In this document: positions 1 to 5,109 of the stretch, one piece after another | Layout: each line of letters begins with the position of its first letter | Numbering within the stretch: the first letter of the stretch is position 1 | Source: an uncultured Alphaproteobacteria bacterium | GTDB lineage: Bacteria > Pseudomonadota > Alphaproteobacteria > Reyranellales > Reyranellaceae | Direction of reading: 5' to 3' | Length of the DNA: 5,109 nt | Assembly: GCA_903929895.1 (NCBI GenBank) | Contig: CAIYWM010000046.1 | Span: 1 to 5,109 of the forward strand | The notes under the pieces: generated by a model | What the model saw: the letters and a program-made list of their open reading frames with translations, nothing else | The model's database searches: none | What the model was told of the DNA's origin: nothing | Translations under genes and position numbers: made by a program

Positions 1-801
1 AGCCCGACCGAGCATCTCTCGCATGCCGGTCCCATGACCAACAGCGTCGAGGATTACGCGCTGGCGCTCGACGTGCTGCAGGGTCCCGATGCGCGCGACC
101 CGCAGTCACTGCCCTATGCCGGCCTTTCCTATCACGCGACATTGGGCGAGCTCCCCAGGCTGCGTTGCGTGCTTGCGCCGACCCTCTTCGGCGCGTCGGT
201 CGAGCCGGGCGTCGCTGCAGTGATCGCCGAGGCTTTCGCCGCGATCCAGGCGCACCTGCCGGTCGAGATCGTAGAGGCGAAGATCGACTGGCCCGACCCG
301 ATCGACATCTTCGACGCGCTCTGGGTGGCACGCGGCGCGCTCTATGGTGGCATGAAGACGGAGGATGTTGCGCGCATCGATCCGGGTTTCGCGCGCATGG
401 TGGCGCGCGCGCCGTCGATCAGGCTCGAGAACCACTTCCGCACCCTGCAGGCGCGAGCCGCCTTCAACCGCTCGGTGGCGGAATCGTTCGAGCAATTCGA
501 CCTGCTGGTGATGCCCATGGTTCCGATCGACCCCTTCGCCGCCGAGGATGACGGTCCGAAGGACATGGACGATACCCATCCCGTGCCGTGGGCACGCTGG
601 ACGCCGTTCTCGTATCCTTTCAACATCACCGGTCAGCCGGCGGCGTCGGTGCCGTGCGGCTGGTCGCCGTCGGGCCTGCCGGTCGGCCTGCAGGTCGTCA
701 GCCGCCGCTTCGCCGAGGAACACGTCCTGCAGTTCTGCGCCGCGTGGGAGAAGCACTTCAACTGGCGCCAGTGTACGCCCGGCATCTACGCCGGCGGCTG
801 A
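1..801 (+). CDS. Amidase signature family enzyme, C-terminal part (5' end outside window)
   Basis: Amidase-signature (AS) hydrolases cleave carboxamide bonds to acid plus ammonia or amine, normally in the cytoplasm. The reading frame is open from base 1, giving 266 visible residues, so the ATG at 34 is internal, not a start. Residues 8-16 (HAGPMTNSV) match the family's conserved GPM-x-x-SV segment, which follows the catalytic core. Further family landmarks are DLLVMPMVP near 167-175, NITGQPAASVPCG at 208-220 and GLPVGLQVV at 225-233, the usual C-terminal substrate-pocket and core strands. The catalytic Lys and the GGSSGG serine region lie left of the window and cannot be checked. AS proteins are usually about 450-500 residues, so roughly 40 percent is missing. 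The substrate cannot be told; GatA-like wording is shared by the whole family, and a stand-alone amidase is more likely than a GatA subunit. The gene converges on the MFS gene, 13 bases away. Confidence 0.93.
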   Translation, partial: SPTEHLSHAGPMTNSVEDYALALDVLQGPDARDPQSLPYAGLSYHATLGELPRLRCVLAPTLFGASVEPGVAAVIAEAFAAIQAHLPVEIVEAKIDWPDPIDIFDALWVARGALYGGMKTEDVARIDPGFARMVARAPSIRLENHFRTLQARAAFNRSVAESFEQFDLLVMPMVPIDPFAAEDDGPKDMDDTHPVPWARWTPFSYPFNITGQPAASVPCGWSPSGLPVGLQVVSRRFAEEHVLQFCAAWEKHFNWRQCTPGIYAGG

Positions 802-819
802 TCGCGAGTCGCGATCAGC
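797..819. terminator. Perfect inverted repeat at convergent gene ends, possible bidirectional terminator
   Basis: The left arm GCTGATCGCGA (797-807) and right arm TCGCGATCAGC (809-819) are exact reverse complements around a single base at 808; in RNA the innermost pairs would open to make a small loop. The left arm contains the amidase TGA (799-801) and the right arm contains, on the minus strand, the transporter TGA (817-815). The position between convergent genes suits a shared transcription end or a 3'-end stabilising hairpin. There is no T-run on either side, so it is not a canonical intrinsic terminator. The inverted repeat is directly visible; its function is inferred. Confidence 0.6.
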
Positions 820-1999
820 GCACCGGACCGCTCGTTCGGACGAGCAGGACGGTTGCGGCGAATGCCACAGTGGCGACGATGAAGGTGAGGCCGAGCACGC
901 CTTCGGCGCCATAGTTCGCCATCACCGCCGCCAGCACCGGCGGCGCTGCCGCGGAGACGATGCCCTGCGGCAGGGCGAGGCGGCCGAGATAGGTGCCGAA
1001 CTGGGCGCGCCCGAAAAGAGCGAGCGGCAGGGTTGCGCGCAGCACCGCCTTCAGGCCGTTGGCGATGCCGTAGGCAACGAGACACAGAAGCGCGATCGCG
1101 AAGTTGCCGCCAGCCAGGAGAGCCAGCCCCAGACCGAGCGGCAATACGGCCGCGGCGAACAGGGCCGAGCTGCTGATTGCGTAGCGATGCCCGAACACCA
1201 ATTCGATCAGGCGGACCGCCACCTGTGCCGGTCCGATCAGGGAGGCCAGCAGCAGGGCGGAGGCAGGATCGTGGCCCAGCCCGCGCAGCACGCCGATCGC
1301 GTGGACGATGAAACCGGTGAAGATGAACGCCCCACAGGAGAAGGCGATGGCGAGCAACAGGAAAATGCGCCGGGTGTGGTCCGAGGGGGCAGGTGCAGCC
1401 GTTGCACCGGCTGCGGCTTGCGGGCCGGCCTTCACTCGACCCGGCAGGGTCAGCAGATGGACGGGCGCGCAGACCAGAAGATGAATTGCGGCATAGATCA
1501 GCAGCACGCCGCGCCAGCCGAAGAAGACTTCCAGCGCCTCCGAGACCGGCCAGAACACGGTCGAGGCGAAACCGCCGACGATGGCCAGAACGGCGATGGC
1601 CTGGCGGGCGCGCGCACCCGCAACCTGGGCCAGCGCAATGCTGGCTGGCGTGTTCAGCGCCAGGGTCGAGGCGATGCCCATCGCGGCCCAGCACAGGAGA
1701 TAGGTCGCGAGCCCCTGCGAGAAGGAGAGCGCCGCGAGCGACAGGGCGTAGACGATCGAACCCACGGTCATGACGGAGCGCGCGCCGGTGCGGTCGAGCA
1801 GGCGGCCGACCCGGGGGGCGAACAGGGCGCCGACGCCGAACATGACGGTGATGCCGCCATAGACGATCTCGCTCGGCAGCCCGAGGTCGCGCTCGATGTG
1901 CCGGCCCAGGACCGAGGGCATCAGGAAGGTCGTGCCCCAGCCCACGATCTGGGTGAGGCCGAGCCCGATCGTGGCCTTGGCCGCCGGCGTGACGATCAC
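815..1999 (-). CDS. Major facilitator superfamily (MFS) transporter, 12 predicted helices
   Basis: This is an inner-membrane secondary transporter of 394 residues, the usual MFS length. Hydrophobic stretches lie near residues 9-29, 45-65, 76-93, 97-117, 133-153, 163-183, 212-234, 246-266, 276-298, 302-322, 341-363 and 367-387, i.e. 6+6 helices split by a polar, Ala/Pro-rich loop at about 184-211. GRLLDRTGAR at 65-74, between helices 2 and 3, is the MFS motif A. I chose the GTG at 1999: it overlaps the mtnA stop as GTGA, and the protein then begins with a short polar tail before helix 1. The ATG at 2059 would add 20 Arg/Pro-rich residues and a 64-base overlap. No good Shine-Dalgarno precedes the GTG, so coupling to mtnA translation is likely. 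The substrate is unknown; position suggests a compound related to the operon, in either direction. Sequence gives no reason to call it a sugar or drug transporter. Confidence 0.9.
   Translation of the reverse strand: MIVTPAAKATIGLGLTQIVGWGTTFLMPSVLGRHIERDLGLPSEIVYGGITVMFGVGALFAPRVGRLLDRTGARSVMTVGSIVYALSLAALSFSQGLATYLLCWAAMGIASTLALNTPASIALAQVAGARARQAIAVLAIVGGFASTVFWPVSEALEVFFGWRGVLLIYAAIHLLVCAPVHLLTLPGRVKAGPQAAAGATAAPAPSDHTRRIFLLLAIAFSCGAFIFTGFIVHAIGVLRGLGHDPASALLLASLIGPAQVAVRLIELVFGHRYAISSSALFAAAVLPLGLGLALLAGGNFAIALLCLVAYGIANGLKAVLRATLPLALFGRAQFGTYLGRLALPQGIVSAAAPPVLAAVMANYGAEGVLGLTFIVATVAFAATVLLVRTSGPVR
1996..1999 (-). promoter_or_regulatory. GTGA stop/start overlap coupling mtnA to the MFS gene
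   Basis: Read on the minus strand, the four bases GTGA hold the transporter GTG start (1999-1997) and the mtnA TGA stop (1998-1996). Such 4-base overlaps normally allow a terminating ribosome to reinitiate. The upstream bases (AACCGGGCGGC) contain only a weak G-rich stretch, which fits reliance on coupling. This decides the transporter start. Confidence 0.75.
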
Positions 2000-3114
2000 G
2001 CCGCCCGGTTCTGCTGCTCGGGGTAGAGGGAAAGCAGTCCCGCTTCGCTGGCGTCGCACACGCCGCGTTCGGTGATCAGCGCCGTTACCAGCCGGGCCGG
2101 CGTCACGTCGAAGGCGGGATTGGCGCCGGCGCTGCCCTCGGGAAGGATCTGCACCGTCGCGAGGTCGCCGGTCTCCGCCCCGTCTTTCACAAGACGCCCG
2201 GTCATGTGCGACAGCTCACGCGCGCTGCGTTCCTCGATCGGGATGTCGCGCACGCCGTCGACGATCGTCCAGTCGATGGTCGGGTAGGGCAAGCCGACAT
2301 AGAAGGGCACGCCGTTGTCGTGCGCGGCCAGCGCCTTGAGATAGGTGCCGATCTTGTTGCAGACGTCGCCACCGCGCGTCGTGCGGTCGGTGCCGGTGAT
2401 GACGAAGTCGACCTGGTCGTGCTGCATCAGGTGGCCACCGGCATTGTCGGCGATCACCGTGTGCGGCACGCCATGCTTGCCCAGTTCCCACGCGGTCAGG
2501 CTGGCGCCCTGGTTGCGTGGCCGCGTCTCGTCGACCCAGACATGGATGGGAATTCCGGCATTGTGCGCCTGGTAGATCGGCGCCAGCGCCGTGCCCCAGT
2601 CGACGGTGGCGAGCCACCCGGCATTGCAATGGGTGAGGGCGTTGATGCGGCCGCTCTTGTCGCGTGGCTTCAGCGCGGTAATCAGGCCCAGGCCGTTCTC
2701 GCCGATACGCCGGCAGATCTCGACATCCTCGTCACAGATCTCGGCGGCGCGCCGATAGGCCGCCTCGCGTCGTTGGGCGGGCGGCAGCGGCGCCAGCAGT
2801 GCGCGCTGGTCGTCGAGTGCCCAACGCAGGTTCACCGCGGTCGGCCGCGACTCCATCAGGACCTTGTAGGCGCGGGCCAGCATGGCATCGGACGGATCGG
2901 TCGCCATGGCGAGTGCCATGCCATAGGCCGCAGCGGCACCGATCAGCGGCGCGCCGCGCACGATCATGGTGCGGATCGCTACTTCGGCATCCTCCATCGC
3001 GCGGAAATCGCGCACGACGAAACGATGGGGCAGCAGGGTCTGGTCGATCGCCTGGACGGTCGTGCCGTCGGCGCCGAGCCAGATGGTTCGGTAAGGGGTG
3101 CCGTCTACTTTCAC
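1996..3114 (-). CDS. mtnA: S-methyl-5-thioribose-1-phosphate isomerase (MtnA)
   Basis: MtnA converts the aldose 5-methylthioribose 1-phosphate to the ketose 5-methylthioribulose 1-phosphate in cytoplasmic methionine salvage; some homologues also take 5-deoxyribose 1-phosphate. The 372 residues match the usual 340-370. Family landmarks are RGAPLIG at 53-59, THCNAG at 161-166 with the catalytic Cys163, DETRPRNQGASLTAWEL at 195-211, GTDR at 241-244 with the catalytic Asp243, GDVCNKIGTY at 249-258, IPIEER at 291-296 and NPAFDVTP at 332-339. These separate it from the related eIF2B alpha/beta/delta regulatory subunits, which lack the Cys/Asp pair. The start is GTG at 3114, giving MKVDGTPYRTIWL, the expected N-terminus for alphaproteobacterial MtnA. 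It begins 9 bases after the TAA of the upstream ThDP enzyme gene, with only AGTGGCGG as a weak ribosome site, and ends overlapping the transporter. No other methionine-salvage gene is visible. Confidence 0.95.
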   Translation of the reverse strand: MKVDGTPYRTIWLGADGTTVQAIDQTLLPHRFVVRDFRAMEDAEVAIRTMIVRGAPLIGAAAAYGMALAMATDPSDAMLARAYKVLMESRPTAVNLRWALDDQRALLAPLPPAQRREAAYRRAAEICDEDVEICRRIGENGLGLITALKPRDKSGRINALTHCNAGWLATVDWGTALAPIYQAHNAGIPIHVWVDETRPRNQGASLTAWELGKHGVPHTVIADNAGGHLMQHDQVDFVITGTDRTTRGGDVCNKIGTYLKALAAHDNGVPFYVGLPYPTIDWTIVDGVRDIPIEERSARELSHMTGRLVKDGAETGDLATVQILPEGSAGANPAFDVTPARLVTALITERGVCDASEAGLLSLYPEQQNRAA

Positions 3115-3123
3115 GCCGCCACT

Positions 3124-5109
3124 TTAGACGGCGCGCGCCACCGCGTCGATTATCGCCGCCGAATCGAGCCCGTAGGTTCGATAGAGATCGGGAATGTCGC
3201 CGGACTGGCCGAACTTCTCGATGCCGAGTGGCACGACCCGCTGGCCGCGAACCGAGCCCAGCCACGACAGCGCCAGCGGATGGCCGTCCATGACCGTCAC
3301 GATGCGTGCATCACGCGACAAGGGGGCGAGCAGCCGCTCGACCGGGCTGGCCGAGCGGTTGACCAGGCCGGCCGTGCGGCCGCGGTTCCGCTGCGCGGCG
3401 AGCCAATCGGTATGCAGCCGATCAGGCGAGGTCAGCACCAGCAGGCCGGCACCCGCGAAGTCGCGCTCCACGCTTTCATGGGCCGCGATCGCCTCCGGCG
3501 TCACCGCGCCCATGGCGACGATGGCCACGTCCGCGCCCTCGTCGGGCGGGGCGTACCAGTAGCCGCCGGACACGATGTCGGCCTGCTGCTGCGGCGTCAG
3601 CGTGCGCTCGGGCTGGAGCAGGCTGCGCGTCGAGAGGCGCAGATAGACCGAGCCGCCATCGTCCTGCTGCATGTAGTCGAAGCCATGTCGCATCAACACC
3701 GCCAGCTCGTCGACGTAAGCCGGCTCGTAGGAGACGAGGCCGGGCTGGCCGATGCCGATCAGCGGCGTGTGGATGCTTTGATGCGCGCCGCCTTCGGGCG
3801 CCAGGGTCACGCCCGACGGCGTCGCCACCAGCATGAAGCGCGAATCCTGGTAGCAGGCATAGTTCAGGGCATCGAGACCGCGCGCGATGAAGGGATCGTA
3901 GAGCGTGCCGATCGGCAGCAGGCGCGCGCCGAACAGCTGGTGGCTGAGGCCCATCGCGGCGAGCTGGATGAACAGGTTGTTCTCGGCGATGCCCAGTTCG
4001 ACATGCTGGCCCTTCGGCGTCTGGCGCCACAGCTGGGCCGACACGACCTTCAGCTCGCGGAACACGTCCTCGGCCTCGGTGTGGCCGAACAGGCCGCGCC
4101 GGTTCACCCAGGCGCCGAGATTGGTCGACACTGTCACGTCGGGCGAGGTCGTGACGATGTGGCGGGCCAGTTCGCCGTCCTCCGACGCGATCGCGTTGAG
4201 GATCTTGCCGAACCCTTCCTGCGTGCTCGACTTCTTGTCATTGGGCTTGGTGAGTTGCGCCGGGATGGCGACGACCGGCGCCTCGGTGCGGCGGCGGCCT
4301 TCGGCGTTGAAGGGCGCCGCGTCGAGGAAGGCCTGCAGGTCGGCGGGCGGGGCGGTGAGACCCGCGAACTTCTCCCACTCCTGGCCGTCCGGGATGCCCA
4401 TGCCCTTCTTGAAGCCGGCCATCTGGTCGAGCGTCATCAGGCCGGAGTGATTGTCCTTGTGGCCGGCGAAGGGCAGGCCCTGGCCCTTGATCGTGTAAGC
4501 GATGAAGCAGGTGGGCGTGTCGTCGTTCACGTTCTCGAAGGCGTCGACCACGGCCTGCATGTCGTTGCCGGCCAGGTTGGTCATCAGCCTGTGCAGCGCT
4601 GCGTCGTCATGCTGATCGAGGATGCGCCGCACGCCCGGATACTGGTTGAGGTCGCGCGTCAGCGCCTCGCGCCAGCCGGCGCCGCCCTTGAACACCAGCG
4701 CCGAGTAGAGCGAGTTGGGGCAGGCATCGATCCAGTCGCGCAGGTGTGCGCCGTCGGGCTGGGTGAAGGCGGTCTCCAGCAGCTTGCCGTACTTCAGCGT
4801 GACCACACGCCAGCCGACCAGCTCGAACATCTCGGCGACCCGGCCGAACAGCCGGTCGTTCACCACGCCGTCGAGGCTCTGGCGATTGTAGTCGATCACC
4901 CACCACAGGTTCCGGACGTCGTGCTTCCAGCCTTCGAGCAGCGCCTCGAAGATGTTGCCCTCGACGAGCTCGGCGTCGCCGACCAGCGCCACCATGCGGC
5001 CCGTCGGCCGCTTGCCGTCGCCCAGGTTCTTCAGCCGCACATAGTCCTGCACGATCGACGAGAACAGAGTCATGGCGACGCCCAGGCCGACCGAGCCGGT
5101 CGAGAAATC
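3124..5109 (-). CDS. AceE/transketolase-like thiamine-diphosphate enzyme (N-terminus outside window)
   Basis: The frame is open to the window edge, giving 661 visible residues; the ATG at 5073 is internal, because the codons before it read STGSVGLG (visible residues 3-10), the transketolase-family S-x-G-x-G cofactor loop. Domains in order: ThDP-binding domain with GDAE at 44-47 and Asn75 about 30 residues on, and a H-K-D-N-H loop at 217-221 matching the active-site loop of homodimeric pyruvate dehydrogenase E1 (AceE); middle pyrimidine-binding domain from about 294 with GIAENN at 373-378, where Glu376 should be the cofactor-activating glutamate; AceE-like EGGAHQSIHT at 439-448 and SYEPAYVDELAVLM at 460-473; C-terminal transketolase domain from about 526, ending in FGQSGDIPDLYRTYGLD (633-649). 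About 100-150 residues are missing if it is the usual 750-800 long. The order and motifs fit AceE-type E1 better than true transketolase or DXS. No lipoyl E2 or E3 gene is adjacent, so a pyruvate dehydrogenase role is unproven; the substrate is open. Confidence 0.85.
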   Translation of the reverse strand, partial: DFSTGSVGLGVAMTLFSSIVQDYVRLKNLGDGKRPTGRMVALVGDAELVEGNIFEALLEGWKHDVRNLWWVIDYNRQSLDGVVNDRLFGRVAEMFELVGWRVVTLKYGKLLETAFTQPDGAHLRDWIDACPNSLYSALVFKGGAGWREALTRDLNQYPGVRRILDQHDDAALHRLMTNLAGNDMQAVVDAFENVNDDTPTCFIAYTIKGQGLPFAGHKDNHSGLMTLDQMAGFKKGMGIPDGQEWEKFAGLTAPPADLQAFLDAAPFNAEGRRRTEAPVVAIPAQLTKPNDKKSSTQEGFGKILNAIASEDGELARHIVTTSPDVTVSTNLGAWVNRRGLFGHTEAEDVFRELKVVSAQLWRQTPKGQHVELGIAENNLFIQLAAMGLSHQLFGARLLPIGTLYDPFIARGLDALNYACYQDSRFMLVATPSGVTLAPEGGAHQSIHTPLIGIGQPGLVSYEPAYVDELAVLMRHGFDYMQQDDGGSVYLRLSTRSLLQPERTLTPQQQADIVSGGYWYAPPDEGADVAIVAMGAVTPEAIAAHESVERDFAGAGLLVLTSPDRLHTDWLAAQRNRGRTAGLVNRSASPVERLLAPLSRDARIVTVMDGHPLALSWLGSVRGQRVVPLGIEKFGQSGDIPDLYRTYGLDSAAIIDAVARAV

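Noticed and set aside
34..36. ATG at 34 as start of a short 255-residue amidase gene
   Set aside because: The frame is open upstream to base 1, and the preceding residues continue the conserved HAGPM segment, so this Met is internal to a gene cut by the window edge.
106..912. Minus-strand open frame of 268 codons opposite the amidase end
   Set aside because: Arg/Ala/His-rich sequence without domains, lying across the well-supported amidase frame and running into the transporter's end; a GC-rich shadow frame.
548..2026. Long + strand open frame of 492 codons opposite the MFS gene
   Set aside because: Its translation is Arg/Gly/Glu/Gln/Asp-rich low-complexity text with no recognisable domain, typical of the antisense of a GC-rich membrane-protein gene. 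The opposite strand has a clear 12-helix MFS protein.
2799..3293. + strand open frame of 164 codons across the mtnA/ThDP enzyme junction
   Set aside because: Arg-rich translation with no domain; it is antisense to two well-supported genes.
5071..5073. ATG at 5073 as the start of the ThDP enzyme
   Set aside because: The codons before it (5109-5074) stay in frame and encode the conserved STGSVGLG cofactor loop, so the gene extends beyond the right edge.
3124..5109. Calling this gene 1-deoxyxylulose-5-phosphate synthase or tkt
   Set aside because: The GIAEN segment resembles DXS, but the HKDNH loop, the EGGAHQSIHT and SYEPAYVDELAVLM segments and the C-terminal domain match AceE-type E1 better, so no symbol was assigned.

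Overview
This is a GC-rich bacterial window (uncounted, but third codon positions are dominated by G and C). The wording of its proteins, above all the MtnA-like isomerase, resembles Alphaproteobacteria such as Rhodospirillales- or Rhizobiales-type soil bacteria. That placement is inferred from remembered family sequences, not from a search. The window is almost fully coding, with no RNA gene, insertion sequence, CRISPR array or integration signature seen.

Layout: positions 1-801 on the + strand hold the C-terminal part of an amidase-signature enzyme whose start and catalytic core lie left of the window. It converges on a minus-strand cluster of three genes read from right to left: an AceE/transketolase-like thiamine-diphosphate enzyme (5109 down to 3124, N-terminus cut off by the right edge), a methylthioribose-1-phosphate isomerase (mtnA, 3114-1996) and a 12-helix MFS transporter (1999-815). 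The first two are 9 bases apart and the second pair share the 4-base overlap GTGA, so the three look like one translationally coupled operon. The convergent junction is a perfect 11-bp inverted repeat at 797-819 that contains the stop codons of both facing genes.

How the genes may work together: MtnA opens a 5-substituted ribose 1-phosphate to the matching ribulose 1-phosphate in methionine (or 5-deoxyadenosine) salvage. A ThDP enzyme of the AceE/transketolase type acts on alpha-keto acids or ketose phosphates, and the MFS protein would carry a small molecule across the inner membrane. No other recognisable methionine-salvage gene (mtnP, mtnK, mtnB, mtnD, mtnW, aldolase, RuBisCO-like protein) is in the window, and no E2 or E3 dehydrogenase-complex subunit. 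The pairing of a ThDP enzyme with MtnA is the most interesting point: it could be an unusual branch for the carbon of methylthioribulose phosphate, but this is a hypothesis from gene order only.
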